A stretch of DNA of 64,000 nucleotides. Source: Thermococcus gorgonarius. GTDB taxonomy: Archaea; Methanobacteriota_B; Thermococci; Thermococcales; Thermococcaceae. Of the stretch, positions 43,799-54,743 are shown in pieces. A program made the translations under genes and the position numbers. How positions within the stretch are numbered: the first letter of the stretch is position 1; each line of letters opens with the position of its first letter. A model generated the notes under the pieces. It ran no database searches. It worked only from the letters and a program-made list of their open reading frames with translations, and was not told the origin of the DNA. The stretch is taken from positions 310,001 through 374,000 of the forward strand of contig NZ_CP014855.1 in NCBI RefSeq assembly GCF_002214385.1. Reading direction: 5' to 3'.

Positions 43799-46700
43799 AT
43801 CGGCCATACATCTTCTCGATAAGTATGGTCTCGTTGACAACAACCGTGTGAGACTAATAGACGTCCTCAGAGAAGTTTTGACCTCTGGAGACTACAACAG
43901 AATAGACGTCGCTGTGGGCTTTCTCTTCATAAGTGGCATGAGGGAGATTCAAAACGAACTCGAGGAGTTTTTCTCGAATGGAGGTAAGATGAGGATAGTA
44001 ATAGGCAATCAAACGAACAGGGAAACTTTTGAGCAGCTCAGCATGGTTTATCACTCCCTTGAGGCGCTCCAGAAAATAAAGCGCCGCGAGAAGAGCGTTG
44101 AGACAAATCTTGACCGGCAGAGCGAGGACATCGAGAAAAACACTAATTTCATGGAGCAGACCGAGGAGAACGAGCTCTTCTTAAGAAGGCTTATGGAATG
44201 GATCCTAAACAATAAACTTGAGATTAGAATCTACGTCAAGGAGTTCATGCACGCCAAAGCTTATCTCTTCTATCCATCAAGGCCGTCAGTCACTAGAATA
44301 GGGCTCGTGGGCTCGAGCAACTTTACGCTGGCGGGGTTCTCAGGCAACACCGAATTAAATGCCATCGTACAGTCAACTCACTTTGAAAGTCTTAAAGAGT
44401 GGTACGATAAGATCTGGGAGGAGGCCCTGCCATTTAACTCAAAGCTCCTTGAGATAATCGAAAGCAGCTGGGCAGGTCAGGTTCCTGGTAATTTGCCGTT
44501 GCCATGGGAGGTCCTTATTAGGGGTCTGTATGAGCTCTACAAAGAGATACTGGAGCGAGATACAGGGTTTCTCTTGAGGAAGCTGGAAAACGTGCTCTAT
44601 CCATTCCAGAAGGATGCAGTTATGAGAGCGATATCCATCGTTAACAAGTATGGAGGGGTTCTGATAAGTGACGTTGTGGGTCTAGGTAAAAGCTACATAG
44701 GACTGGCGCTTTTGGAGCACTTTTCCCTACTTGATCTCCTCCACGGCCGTTCGAGGGAAGTCGCAGTAATAGCACCCCCTGGTCTTGTCCGCTATTGGGA
44801 AGGATTATTATGGGAATACAACATTCCTGGGAGAGTGTTTTCATCCGGTCTGTTGCCCCGTAGGGAGCTATCACCTGATAAATACCGAGAAATGGAGGAA
44901 TACATCAAACGCGTCGGAACTGTCTTAGTTGACGAAGCCCACCACTATTCAAATCCAAGCACGAAATCCTACAAAAACCTCCAGGAACTTGTCGCTGGCA
45001 AAAGACTTATTCTCTTGACGGCGACACCATACAGGAAGAGATACAAGGACATAATAAGCCAGATTCGCCTTTTCCTCCCAGAGAGACGCCATCCCTTCCC
45101 GATAACACCCCAGACATGGGATGATCTAACAAAGGCCATAGAAAAGGGTGAAATAGATCCTTCCTACGTGTTCAGGGAGATACTGATACGAAGAACTCGG
45201 TACGACATTCTCAAGCTCTACGGAGGAGAAGGCAACTGTATTCGCGTAAAGAAAAACAAAAAGCTCTGTTTCCCTAAGAGAAAGCTGTCAGTGCTCACGT
45301 ACACAATATCAGAGATTTACTCGGAAGATATCTACGAGTTGCTTTTGGAAGGTATCTCTTCCATGAACTATGCCAGGTTTGACCTTTACAGCTATGTCCT
45401 CCCCCAGTTTCAGGACGCCGAACCATATCGGAGTCTCTCCTCGGCCGGTAAAGGACTCAGGGGCATCATGAGGATCCTTTATCTAAAACGCTTAGAGAGC
45501 TCTTGGTATGCAATGTATCAAACCTTGAAGAGAGATCTAATAAAGACCAAGAACTTCATTAATTTTGTCAAAAACGGTTTCATACCTGCGGGAGACGAGT
45601 TTGACGACGTTCTCCTCGGAAAGATCAATGGAAACCGAGAACGGGTTCTCAGCGAGGAAGAAGTGAGGGACTTCATCAGAAACTACAGGCTAAAGAATGA
45701 AGTCACATACAAGGCAGGCGCCTTTAGGGTTAGTAAACTCCTTGAGGATTTGAAGCATGATGTGGGAATCTTAGAGTTAATGGAGAAGAGACTCAGGCCT
45801 CTCAAGGAGAACCTTGAGAACAACTCTGAGAAAGACCCAAAGCTAAGGAAACTCGCGGAAGAGATAATAAGACTGAGGCAGGAAGGCAAGAAAGTCCTCG
45901 TCTTCAGTGAGTTCGAGGAGACCGTTCAGTGGATTTATCGGGGCCTCAAGAAGATGCTCCCTGAAGATATCGCTCAAAAGATGGAATACGTGAGCTCAAA
46001 CACCAAGGGGATAGCTGACAAAATAAGACGCTTTGCTCCGAAGGCTAATGGTTACAAAGATATCGAGGAGTCTCAGGAACTCCACATCTTAATAGCGACC
46101 GATGTTCTCAGCGAAGGTCTCAACCTTCAAGATGCTAACGTCGTCATAAACTACGACCTTCACTGGACCCCAATTAAGCTCATTCAGAGGATAGGGAGGG
46201 TCGATAGGATAGGGACAGAGCACGATGAAATTTTGGTTTACAACTTCTTCCCCGAGAGGAAGCTTGAGGAGAACCTTGGGCTCCTCCAAAAGGTCGAGAG
46301 AAGAATTCAGGAGTTCAGCAGGGCCCTTGGCACGGATGGAAAAATCCTCCAGGAGGAAGAGGAGTGGAATCCGTCGGCAATGAGGGCAATCTACGGAACT
46401 GATGAGATAGAGAAGATAGAAGATGAATTCAGCGGTTCACTATTATCTGTTACAACGTTTGCAGAGAAGCTTTTGAGGGATTACAAAGAGGCAAATGAAA
46501 AACGGTTCAATGAACTCATCCAGAGGTACTCAATGAGAAGTATTGCAAGGGTTCCCAAGATAAGTGCCCCAATGGCGTTCTTTGTCTGCAGTAATGGTGT
46601 GATCTCCCAATACTTTGTTTACTACCTTGCAGACGGTAAGTGGAAACCTCAAAACGTGCCAATAGAACAACTGTTAAGAGATACTGGCTTAGATGAAAAT

Positions 46701-47165
46701 ACACCTCCCTACAACAGCAGTGAAGCTATGGAAACATACCGCATTGTTGCTAAGAAGGCATTATCTGACTTTAAGAAATTGCTAAAGATTGCGGAGAGCG
46801 AGCTGGAATACACCCATAAAAGACCATCAAAGATACCGTCAAAGATACAGCTTATCCTAAGAAAAATCGAGGAAAAAATAGAAAAAACAAGGAACCCCGG
46901 AGAGAAGGAGTACCTTAGCCAGCTTCGCGATTTGGTGTACTGGGGTTATCTGAATCATGAACCCTTCAAAAATGCATTATTCAAGGCTAAGATAACTAAA
47001 AGAACTTCTAGGGACGAGGTGATAAACCTCTGCCAGGAGCTAGTTGAGCGGTTTGGCATAGCGGCACGTCGCAGTGCCATCAAGGAGGAAGTCAAAAAGC
47101 GTAGGACTGAGGGTGTTAAACCGCACATAGTTGCAGGCATTCTCTTTGTCCCTGCGGAGATGTGA
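43791..47165 (+). CDS. PLD-family nuclease fused to an SNF2-type helicase
   Basis: A 1124-residue protein. Residues about 1-230 are a phospholipase D-like domain with FMHAKAYLFYPS and GSSNFTLAGFSGNTEL (HxK...N/E arrangement). A superfamily 2 helicase follows: a modified Walker A VVGLGKSYIGLALL at about residue 300, DEAHH, LLTATPY, and in the second lobe VLVFSEFEETVQWIYRGL, VLSEGLNLQDANVVINYDLH and QRIGRVDRIG. The C-terminal 250 residues are helical. Such helicase-nuclease proteins accompany adenine methyltransferases in defence loci. GAGGTGG before the ATG at 43791 sets the start. It probably works with the methyltransferase at 34632, from which it is separated by Kiwa- and AbiE-like genes. 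Confidence 0.92.
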   Translation: MAESAIHLLDKYGLVDNNRVRLIDVLREVLTSGDYNRIDVAVGFLFISGMREIQNELEEFFSNGGKMRIVIGNQTNRETFEQLSMVYHSLEALQKIKRREKSVETNLDRQSEDIEKNTNFMEQTEENELFLRRLMEWILNNKLEIRIYVKEFMHAKAYLFYPSRPSVTRIGLVGSSNFTLAGFSGNTELNAIVQSTHFESLKEWYDKIWEEALPFNSKLLEIIESSWAGQVPGNLPLPWEVLIRGLYELYKEILERDTGFLLRKLENVLYPFQKDAVMRAISIVNKYGGVLISDVVGLGKSYIGLALLEHFSLLDLLHGRSREVAVIAPPGLVRYWEGLLWEYNIPGRVFSSGLLPRRELSPDKYREMEEYIKRVGTVLVDEAHHYSNPSTKSYKNLQELVAGKRLILLTATPYRKRYKDIISQIRLFLPERRHPFPITPQTWDDLTKAIEKGEIDPSYVFREILIRRTRYDILKLYGGEGNCIRVKKNKKLCFPKRKLSVLTYTISEIYSEDIYELLLEGISSMNYARFDLYSYVLPQFQDAEPYRSLSSAGKGLRGIMRILYLKRLESSWYAMYQTLKRDLIKTKNFINFVKNGFIPAGDEFDDVLLGKINGNRERVLSEEEVRDFIRNYRLKNEVTYKAGAFRVSKLLEDLKHDVGILELMEKRLRPLKENLENNSEKDPKLRKLAEEIIRLRQEGKKVLVFSEFEETVQWIYRGLKKMLPEDIAQKMEYVSSNTKGIADKIRRFAPKANGYKDIEESQELHILIATDVLSEGLNLQDANVVINYDLHWTPIKLIQRIGRVDRIGTEHDEILVYNFFPERKLEENLGLLQKVERRIQEFSRALGTDGKILQEEEEWNPSAMRAIYGTDEIEKIEDEFSGSLLSVTTFAEKLLRDYKEANEKRFNELIQRYSMRSIARVPKISAPMAFFVCSNGVISQYFVYYLADGKWKPQNVPIEQLLRDTGLDENTPPYNSSEAMETYRIVAKKALSDFKKLLKIAESELEYTHKRPSKIPSKIQLILRKIEEKIEKTRNPGEKEYLSQLRDLVYWGYLNHEPFKNALFKAKITKRTSRDEVINLCQELVERFGIAARRSAIKEEVKKRRTEGVKPHIVAGILFVPAEM

Positions 47166-47225
47166 GTTAAGCTTTAGTTTTCAAAGACTTTAATCTTTAA
47201 CTGCAATAATGGGAGGGTGAAAAAG

Positions 47226-47672
47226 ATGGAGGAAAATATCGTCGGCGTTACGTTCCCCGTCCCAAAGTGGTTTCTTGATAGGATACTTGATGAGGGCAAA
47301 ACCGTCTTCGTGAAGCCGTCTACGCTGAAAGTCCAGCCTGGCATGAAAATAATCTTTTACGCCTCAAGGGAAGACCAGGGCTGGCACGGCGATGCGGAGG
47401 TCGAGAGCGTCGAGTTCTTCACGAACATCGAGGAGATAATCAGGAATTACAAAGACGAGCTCTTCCTCACTCCCGAGGAGCTGAGGGAATACGAGCGCGA
47501 GAGAGCTAAGTGGCACTCGCGGGGAAGAAGGCCGAGACCGTGGATGGTGCTCAGACTGAGGAATATCAGAAAGTACCCGAAGCCCGTCAAACCACCGAGG
47601 TTCATTGCCGTTTCGGGAAGATATGTAAAGGAGAAGGAGTACAGGGAAATTCTAAGGAAGGCCGGGATTTGA
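47226..47672 (+). CDS. DUF365 PUA-like protein
   Basis: A 148-residue archaeal DUF365 protein. Family marks are IVGVTFPVPKWFLDRILDEG, KTVFVKPSTL, GMKIIFYASREDQGWHGDAE and RFIAVSGRYVKEKEYREIL. The fold is PUA/ASCH-like and probably binds nucleic acid. GAGGGTGAAAAAG selects the ATG at 47226. It lies 60 nt after the helicase with a possible TATA (GACTTTAATC) in between. Confidence 0.85.
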   Translation: MEENIVGVTFPVPKWFLDRILDEGKTVFVKPSTLKVQPGMKIIFYASREDQGWHGDAEVESVEFFTNIEEIIRNYKDELFLTPEELREYERERAKWHSRGRRPRPWMVLRLRNIRKYPKPVKPPRFIAVSGRYVKEKEYREILRKAGI

Positions 47673-47725
47673 TTGGAACTGGGGGCTTACTGGCCTGGAT
47701 CGCGGTAATAATCGGGGGATTTGCT

Positions 47726-48739
47726 ATGGAGCTGGCCGAAATCGTTGAACGGGTCAAAAAGATTAAGGCTAAAATTCCCAACGAAGAATCAACAAAACTG
47801 CACGTAATCCTCCCAACTCTTAAGGCCCTCGGATGGGACATCTTTAATCCGGATGAGCTCATGCCCGAGACACGAACTGAAGAAGGCCGGCCAGACTATG
47901 CTCTCAAGATAAACGGTAGAACCGTTGCATTTCTCGAAGCAAAAAGCGTTAGGGAAAGAATATTCACCGACGGGAGAGTTAACTCAAAGCATGCAAGACA
48001 GCTCGCCAGATACTGCTTTGACAGGGGAGTAGACCTCGGCATCCTGACCAACGGGCTCCAGTGGGCATTGATAAAGGCTTATGAGCCGGGTAAGAGTGTT
48101 GAGGAGAGAGTCATTCTCGCCGTGGATCTAATGAACCAGAGCATGGAGGAGGTTATCGAGAGGCTCCGCTGGCTTTCAAAGGATTTCCTCCTCAAATACG
48201 TTAACATACCGCGAGAATATGCGAAAATTCCAACTCCCACCCCGACAGGTGGAGAAGATTATCCCAAACAAGAAGCATCCAAGGAAGGGTATCAATTCAA
48301 AACCCTCTACGTTTCAGCACAGGAAGTCGAGGAACCTCCCTCGGCGGTTCTTGTGAGAGAACTCTTTGGAAAAGACTTGAAGGATTGTTTTCCTCGGGCC
48401 GTGTTTGTGAATGTTAACGGCAGATGGTACAGGGTTCAGATAAGTTATGGGGAGCAGTGGCGTGGGCTTAAACTTGCGTGGAGCAGTGTTACTTCCGTTG
48501 TTGTGCGCTTCCTGATGGACAAAGGCATACGCGACTTTCCAGAGGTTGGTAAATACCTTTCAAGAGTCCCGCGTGTTTCTGATAGGCATTGGAACGCCGT
48601 TGCCAGGATTGGAGACCTGTACTTGTATCTCCCAGAAAACGGAAAGAAAGCCGTGGAAGTTCTGCGCAAAATTGAAGAGAGCACGGGAACAGAAATTGCC
48701 CTCGAAATACTGGGGCCAAAGTGCAATGCTGTCTCATGA
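47726..48739 (+). CDS. HsdR-N-like PD-(D/E)XK nuclease protein without a helicase
   Basis: A 337-residue protein whose N-terminal 160 residues look like the nuclease domain of type I restriction R subunits: [15 protein letters not shown] then [11 protein letters not shown] (D...ExK), and [20 protein letters not shown] with GLQWALI after it. The motor domain is absent. The C-terminal region with [20 protein letters not shown] is unrecognised and may be a DNA-binding module. The ATG at 47726 follows GGGGGAT; the longer frame upstream overlaps the DUF365 gene in another frame and is not used. Confidence 0.85.
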   Translation: MELAEIVERVKKIKAKIPNEESTKLHVILPTLKALGWDIFNPDELMPETRTEEGRPDYALKINGRTVAFLEAKSVRERIFTDGRVNSKHARQLARYCFDRGVDLGILTNGLQWALIKAYEPGKSVEERVILAVDLMNQSMEEVIERLRWLSKDFLLKYVNIPREYAKIPTPTPTGGEDYPKQEASKEGYQFKTLYVSAQEVEEPPSAVLVRELFGKDLKDCFPRAVFVNVNGRWYRVQISYGEQWRGLKLAWSSVTSVVVRFLMDKGIRDFPEVGKYLSRVPRVSDRHWNAVARIGDLYLYLPENGKKAVEVLRKIEESTGTEIALEILGPKCNAVS

Positions 48740-49168
48740 AATAAGGGCCTCAATGAGCTTGTAGTCTTCCTCTGGGATTTCCCTCATGGCTTTGCCCATT
48801 AAATGCCCGCTCCACTTCTTTTTGTTAGTGATGAACTTCAGCTTCGGAATCAGCGGCTTGAACTCGAGCTCGCCGAGCTTTATTGGCTTAACCTTCACCC
48901 TGAGCGGGTAAGTCTCGTTGAGGTGAGGCGGGCTTTTGAAGATCCTCGTTGAATCCTCATAAGGCTCGCTAACGACCTCAAAGATGCCAACAATCTTGGG
49001 CTCGAGAATTTCCTTATCCTTCCGCTCCTGCTTGAGGTAAATAACCAATCTATCACCAGGTTTGACCTTGGCTATTGTGTTCTTGTGCCTCCTTGGCACG
49101 CCCCAAATGTTCTTTTCCTTAATAACTTTCCAATTTGCACGATTGGTAATGCAGAGCCAGTATGTCAT
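48734..49168 (-). CDS. EVE-domain protein (UPF0310 type)
   Basis: A 144-residue single EVE domain. It has [43 protein letters not shown] and the C-terminal [19 protein letters not shown] with MREIPEEDY, the classical EVE core. This branch differs from the EVE domains of the McrBC operon, so it is a separate acquisition. The ATG at 49168 follows AGGTGATGTCA. It converges on and overlaps the HsdR-N-like gene by 6 nt and closes the island. Confidence 0.9.
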   Translation of the reverse strand: MTYWLCITNRANWKVIKEKNIWGVPRRHKNTIAKVKPGDRLVIYLKQERKDKEILEPKIVGIFEVVSEPYEDSTRIFKSPPHLNETYPLRVKVKPIKLGELEFKPLIPKLKFITNKKKWSGHLMGKAMREIPEEDYKLIEALIS

Positions 49169-49380
49169 TGACATCACCTGGTTCTTATTTTGGCTGGAGA
49201 CTAATAACTATTTCCCAAAATGGGCTGGCAGCCCAGATTCTCTGAAATTTCTGTCCGGGTCTCTAATCTCCCTTCGCTAGAAGAATGCCATCTTTCAGCC
49301 TTTTAACCTTGTGCAGATCTATGGACTCTTAAAGCCTTCTGATGGAGAAGAACGTTAAAATTTAATAATCGAGAGGGTCC

Positions 49381-50879
<1,499 letters not shown>

Positions 50880-50881
50880 GC

Positions 50882-51730
50882 TCATACTTCTTTCAAATTT
50901 TCGAGCAGTCTTGCCTTCTCTTGGGCCTTTCTTAAGTGCTCCACGGTAACTTTTGTGTAAATCTGGGTCGTTGAGAGATTTGAGTGCCCCAACAGTTCCT
51001 GAATGGCCCTTATATCCACCCCCCGTTCGAGCATGTGGGTGGCGAAGCTGTGCCTGAGCATGTGAGGGGTTACCTTTATCCCTGCCTTCCCCCCATACTT
51101 TCTTAGAAGGTGCCAGACAGTTTTGGGGGACAGCTTGTCCTTTTTCTTCCTCCTTACTTCGACGAGAAGGTATTCGCTCTCGTCTTCCCTTTCTAGGAGG
51201 TATTTTCTTATTTCCTCCGCCAGTTCGTCCGGAATTGGTACAACTCGGTCCTTTGCCCCCTTTCCTCCCCTGACCACTATAATCTTTCTTTCCAGATCAA
51301 CATCTTTCTTTTTCAGATTGCACAGCTCGCTTACTCGAAGGCCGGCCCCGTAAAGGAGGAGAAAAATCAACCTGTCCCTTCTTTTTAGGGGCGGAACACT
51401 CGATATCAGCTTTCTGATTTCGTCGACCGTTAAGGCTTTCGGAAGGCTTCTTGGAACCTTTGGGGGCTTCAACTTCTCCGCCTCATCGTCCTGGCCTTCA
51501 AAGCGAAAGTACGCTCGTAAGGCCTGAACTACCAGATTCAGACTTCTATTGGAATAACCCTTCCTCCTCAGGGACGCTAAAAACCTGAGGGCGGAGCGGG
51601 CCTTTAGCTCCCCGCCCCATTCGAGATATTTCCTTACGTAGTAGGAGTACATTCTCACGGTGTTTGGACTTTTCCCCTCAAGGTCAAGATACGTTGCAAA
51701 CTCCTCGACTGTCTCTTCTATGCCGCTCAA
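50882..51730 (-). CDS. xerA: Tyrosine recombinase XerA
   Basis: A 282-residue integrase-family recombinase that resolves chromosome dimers at dif. An N-terminal SAM-like core-binding domain is followed by the catalytic domain with all key residues: GAGLRVSEL (Arg), GKGAKDR (Lys), [12 protein letters not shown] (His-x-x-Arg), LGHSNL (His) and QIYTKV (Tyr). It starts at TTG 51730, supported by GGTGAGACT. It is encoded 14 nt after the Toprim gene. No dif-like site was noticed in the window. It is a core gene, not the integrase of the nearby island. Confidence 0.95.
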   Translation of the reverse strand: MSGIEETVEEFATYLDLEGKSPNTVRMYSYYVRKYLEWGGELKARSALRFLASLRRKGYSNRSLNLVVQALRAYFRFEGQDDEAEKLKPPKVPRSLPKALTVDEIRKLISSVPPLKRRDRLIFLLLYGAGLRVSELCNLKKKDVDLERKIIVVRGGKGAKDRVVPIPDELAEEIRKYLLEREDESEYLLVEVRRKKKDKLSPKTVWHLLRKYGGKAGIKVTPHMLRHSFATHMLERGVDIRAIQELLGHSNLSTTQIYTKVTVEHLRKAQEKARLLENLKEV

Positions 51731-51743
51731 AGTCTCACCGTCA

Positions 51744-52628
51744 CTAGTTCTCTTCTTTGCCTGCGCTCAGGAGTATCTCTCTTATTTCGTTTTCTTCCTT
51801 GGAGGTTTCCTGGACATTCTCTTCCTGGGGTTTGGTTTCTGGTGTGGTCGTTTCCCGGGTTATCTCTTTGGATATGACCAATCCGAGGTAGACCGTCTTC
51901 AGAAGCTCTTCAATGGCTTCTTCTTCCTCGGCGTAGATGTATCCCTGACCCACGACTATTTTGCCGTTCAGCCCAAGTTTTTCGACTGCCAGGGCAAGGT
52001 ACTCCTCGGGGGGAACCCCCTCGGCCGGGAACAATGCCTTCCATGCATCCTCTATTTTTACCGGTTTGGTTTTCTTTTCCAGGAGGGTTTGAAGTGTCTC
52101 GTTTTCCTGCTTGACGTTTAGGTATTCGTTCCTGAGCTCCTCGTATTTTGCCTTGAGCTCCTCGTACTCCTTTCTCAGTTTTTCATATTCTCTGGAGAGC
52201 TCGTCGTAGTTCCCCTTCAGGTCCAGGTACTGGTTCCTCAGGTTCATGTACTCTGGAAGGACGTTCAGGCTTTTGAGTCCCGCCCTGACCAGTGCATTTT
52301 TAAGCTCTTTCCTCACGAGCTCAACGTCTATGTTTTCGAGATCATGACCGAGGGGAAGCTTCATCCTCTCTATGTGGCCGACCATTTCGCTCAGCTCGTT
52401 AAAAAGCCTCTCGGCCAGCTCTCTTCCTACTCTGTCTGCATCTGTGGCTATTATGAGAAGGTCTGCGCCTGCTGCCGCGCTCTTGGCTATCTCGATGTTC
52501 GTTGTCGGAATTATTGAGGAGATCGTTATGTTGTATTCGCTTCCCAGGGCAAGCCCCTGAAGGGCCTTGCTGACGACCTCAACGTCGCTTGCGCCTTCCA
52601 CGAGAACCCTAACGTCAACTATTGCCAT
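51744..52628 (-). CDS. Toprim-domain protein with long coiled coil
   Basis: A 294-residue protein. The N-terminal Toprim-like domain has [20 protein letters not shown] and [16 protein letters not shown] (acidic E and DxD of the Toprim fold). A coiled coil at about residues 135-190 (heptad-like [19 protein letters not shown]) is followed by a globular part and an acidic, disordered tail. GAAGGTGAAGACG selects the ATG at 52628. It is co-transcribed with xerA, suggesting a chromosome-related role; exact function is unknown. Confidence 0.8.
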   Translation of the reverse strand: MAIVDVRVLVEGASDVEVVSKALQGLALGSEYNITISSIIPTTNIEIAKSAAAGADLLIIATDADRVGRELAERLFNELSEMVGHIERMKLPLGHDLENIDVELVRKELKNALVRAGLKSLNVLPEYMNLRNQYLDLKGNYDELSREYEKLRKEYEELKAKYEELRNEYLNVKQENETLQTLLEKKTKPVKIEDAWKALFPAEGVPPEEYLALAVEKLGLNGKIVVGQGYIYAEEEEAIEELLKTVYLGLVISKEITRETTTPETKPQEENVQETSKEENEIREILLSAGKEEN

Positions 52629-52721
52629 CGTCTTCACCTTCATTGATTTTGGCATCTTCTCTTAAAAACCTTAGTTGCTAGTTAGATTTTTAAACGCTCG
52701 TCCCTACTAATTCCGGGCTCA

Positions 52722-52799
52722 GGGCCGGTGGCCTAGCCAGGACGGGGCGTCGGCCTCCGGAGCCGAAGGTCGCGGGTTCAAATCCCGCCCGGCCCGCCA
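52722..52799 (+). tRNA. tRNA-Arg (anticodon CCG)
   Basis: A full cloverleaf: acceptor GGGCCGG/CCGGCCC, D arm starting GCC, anticodon stem TCGGC/GCCGA with loop CTCCGGA (CCG at its centre), T arm GCGGG-TTCAAAT-CCCGC and an encoded CCA. The discriminator base is G. No intron. ATTTTTAAAC at about 52685-52694 is a good TATA box. Confidence 0.96.
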
Positions 52800-52847
52800 G
52801 AATTTTCGGGCGTGTCCTGTTTTGGTGGTTATTAAAGAGTCCGACGG

Positions 52848-53189
52848 TTAAGTCCTTCCCAGTATCTGCCCCTCAACCTCAGGATCTGAGAGAAGTATCA
52901 GGGTGAGAGCGGAGAGGGCAAAGAGCGTTGCCCCCTGAGCCAGGACGCCCAGCATCATCCACAGTATCGAAAACATGAGGTCGAGAAAAATCAGGTATTT
53001 CCCCGCTGATACGGACCACTCCATCCCCTTCCACAGCCCGATCAGTATCACCAGATGGAGGGCTGTAATAAACGTACCGCCCGCGAGTTGCAGTCTATCG
53101 TTTATTGAGAGCGCCGTTATTCCACCAAAGTACGTTGAGATCATAAGAAGTGAGATGAAAACCGCATGTTTGGCTTCTATGGATTTCAT
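52848..53189 (-). CDS. Small integral membrane protein, unknown function
   Basis: A 113-residue protein with four hydrophobic helices (about 8-28, 36-52, 62-80, 82-100) and almost no soluble part. No family recognised. GGGTGATCCCCC precedes the ATG at 53189. Next in line after the GDT1-like gene, 13 nt away, so it is probably part of the same transcript. Confidence 0.75.
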   Translation of the reverse strand: MKSIEAKHAVFISLLMISTYFGGITALSINDRLQLAGGTFITALHLVILIGLWKGMEWSVSAGKYLIFLDLMFSILWMMLGVLAQGATLFALSALTLILLSDPEVEGQILGRT

Positions 53190-53202
53190 GGGGGATCACC
53201 CT

Positions 53203-53469
53203 TTATATTTTCCCGCTTATAAGAAGTATCCCAAAGGCTATGAAAATAGCCCCTGCCGCCTTCTGAAGAAGCCCTTGGGGGATCATGTTTCCGATTTTCT
53301 CACCGATCAATGCCCCAATAAGGTTAACCAGAACGAGAGCGAGTGCGGATCCGATAAAAGCTTTTTCCCATCCATACTTTGTTGCAAAAAGCATGGTTGT
53401 TATCTGTGTCTTGTCCCCCAGTTCCGCAAGAAAGATGGTAACAAAAATCAAAAGGACTGCACTTTCCAA
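53203..53469 (-). CDS. GDT1/TMEM165 (UPF0016) family cation transporter, half-size
   Basis: An 88-residue membrane protein with the signature AELGDKTQITTMLFATKYG near residue 16, i.e. the E-x-G-D-[KR]-T motif of UPF0016 calcium/manganese transporters, and three hydrophobic helices. Bacterial and eukaryotic members have two such repeats; single-repeat archaeal proteins presumably dimerise. A TTG at 53469 preceded by GAGGTGG is the preferred start; a GTG at 53484 overlapping the aminotransferase stop is the alternative. Confidence 0.88.
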   Translation of the reverse strand: MESAVLLIFVTIFLAELGDKTQITTMLFATKYGWEKAFIGSALALVLVNLIGALIGEKIGNMIPQGLLQKAAGAIFIAFGILLISGKI

Positions 53470-53480
53470 TCCCGGCCACC

Positions 53481-54632
53481 TCACAGCTTTTCCATTGCCC
53501 TCTTTATTCGTTCAAAGGCCTCGGCTAGAAGTTCCTTTTTCGTGGCGTAGCTTATCCTTACCCAGCCTTCTCCCTGCTTTCCAAAGGCCGTTCCGGGTAT
53601 CACTACTACTCCCGCCTCCTCCAGAAGCCAGTTGGCGAAGTCCTCACTCGTCATGTCTAGCTCTGGGTCGATCTTTACCCATATGTAGAACGCTCCTTTT
53701 GGTCTAAACGCTTTCAGGTGAGGTATCTCGGATAGGTACCTTAGGGCTAACTTTCTCCTTTCGGCGTAGGTTTTCCTCATCTTTTCAACGGCTTCCCAGC
53801 TTCTCTTATCGCGAAGGGCTGTTATGCCCGCTATCTGGATAAAAGATGTCACGTTTCCAACTATGTACGCGTGGAGCTTTATCATGTCCTTTATGACCTG
53901 TTCTGGTGCTATGGCAAAGCCAAGTCTCCATCCCGTCATCGCGAAGGTCTTGGAGAAACTGTTCGCGAGGACTGTGTTGTCTGGGGCGTATTTTATCATT
54001 GGGTGATGCTTTGCACCCTCGTAGAGGAAGTGTTCGTAGGGTTCATCGCTCAGGATGTATAGGTTATAATCCTCCGCTATCTGCCCAATCGCTTTGGCCG
54101 TTTCCTTGTCAAGGGTGGCACCAGTTGGATTGTTTGGATAGTTCATGACTATCATTCTGGTCCTTTTGGTTATCATCTCGACGAGCTCATCGGGATCTAT
54201 CCTGAAGTTGTTTTCCTCCCTCAGCGGAATGCGGAGGATTCCGGCCTCTGAAATCTTTGCGTCCTCAACGTAACAGACGAAAGCCGGGTCCGGGATTATG
54301 ACGTCATCACCCTGCTCCAGAAGGGATTCAAAGGCCAGATACGTGGCCTCGTAAGCACCGGCCGTGACTATTATGTTGTCTGGATCGACATCAACCTTAT
54401 AGAATTCCTTGTAGTATTCCGCGATTGCCTCCCGGAATTCAGGTATTCCCGCGTTTGGAGTGTAGTGAGTGTAGCCTTCGTCAAGAGCCCTTTTAGCGGC
54501 CTCTTTTATTACCTGGGGGGTGTCAAAATCGGGCTCTCCGATTCCGAGGGAGATCACGTTTTCCATTTTTCTTGCCTTTTCAAAGAGTTCACGTATCTTG
54601 GAGCGCTGAATCAAGTTTATCCTACCGGCCAT
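53481..54632 (-). CDS. PLP-dependent class I/II aminotransferase
   Basis: A 383-residue aspartate/aromatic aminotransferase-fold enzyme. It has ISLGIGEPDFDTP, YTPNAGIPEFREAIA, the MNYPNNPTGATLD asparagine region, SDEPYEHF (Asp, Tyr), and the PLP lysine in ANSFSKTFAMTGWRLGF, with RISYATKKE (substrate Arg) near the end. Substrate specificity is undecided. A TATA box (AATATAAAAAG, 54645-54655) lies about 20 nt before the ATG at 54632, so the mRNA is probably leaderless and the longer frame is excluded. Confidence 0.92.
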   Translation of the reverse strand: MAGRINLIQRSKIRELFEKARKMENVISLGIGEPDFDTPQVIKEAAKRALDEGYTHYTPNAGIPEFREAIAEYYKEFYKVDVDPDNIIVTAGAYEATYLAFESLLEQGDDVIIPDPAFVCYVEDAKISEAGILRIPLREENNFRIDPDELVEMITKRTRMIVMNYPNNPTGATLDKETAKAIGQIAEDYNLYILSDEPYEHFLYEGAKHHPMIKYAPDNTVLANSFSKTFAMTGWRLGFAIAPEQVIKDMIKLHAYIVGNVTSFIQIAGITALRDKRSWEAVEKMRKTYAERRKLALRYLSEIPHLKAFRPKGAFYIWVKIDPELDMTSEDFANWLLEEAGVVVIPGTAFGKQGEGWVRISYATKKELLAEAFERIKRAMEKL

Positions 54633-54644
54633 GAAGTATTTTCG

Positions 54645-54655
54645 CTTTTTATATT
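54645..54655 (-). promoter_or_regulatory. TATA box of the aminotransferase gene
   Basis: AATATAAAAAG on the minus strand. Its position only about 20-25 nt before the ATG at 54632 points to a leaderless transcript and fixes the start. Confidence 0.6.
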
Positions 54656-54743
54656 TCACGAATACCACCCCGGCATAATGTAGCTCCCGGGGGCACTTTT
54701 ATAAACTTAACCCGGTTAATTGTCAGTTTATCCCCGATTTGAA

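Noticed and set aside
34632-47165. Naming the methyltransferase/helicase locus BREX or DISARM
   Set aside because: No PglZ, BrxC, DrmA or DrmB homologue is present; only the general methyltransferase-plus-helicase/PLD theme is shared.
47510-47725. Upstream extension of the HsdR-N-like protein
   Set aside because: It lies in another frame of the DUF365 gene and is not protein-like; GGGGGAT supports the ATG at 47726.
50882-51730. XerA as the integrase that brought in the neighbouring island
   Set aside because: It has the typical length and motifs of the chromosomal XerA and lies among core genes outside the island; no attachment repeats were found around the island.
52722-52799. tRNA-Arg as the integration site of the island
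   Set aside because: It lies 3.5 kb beyond the island edge, with core genes between, and no partial tRNA copy was seen elsewhere in the window.
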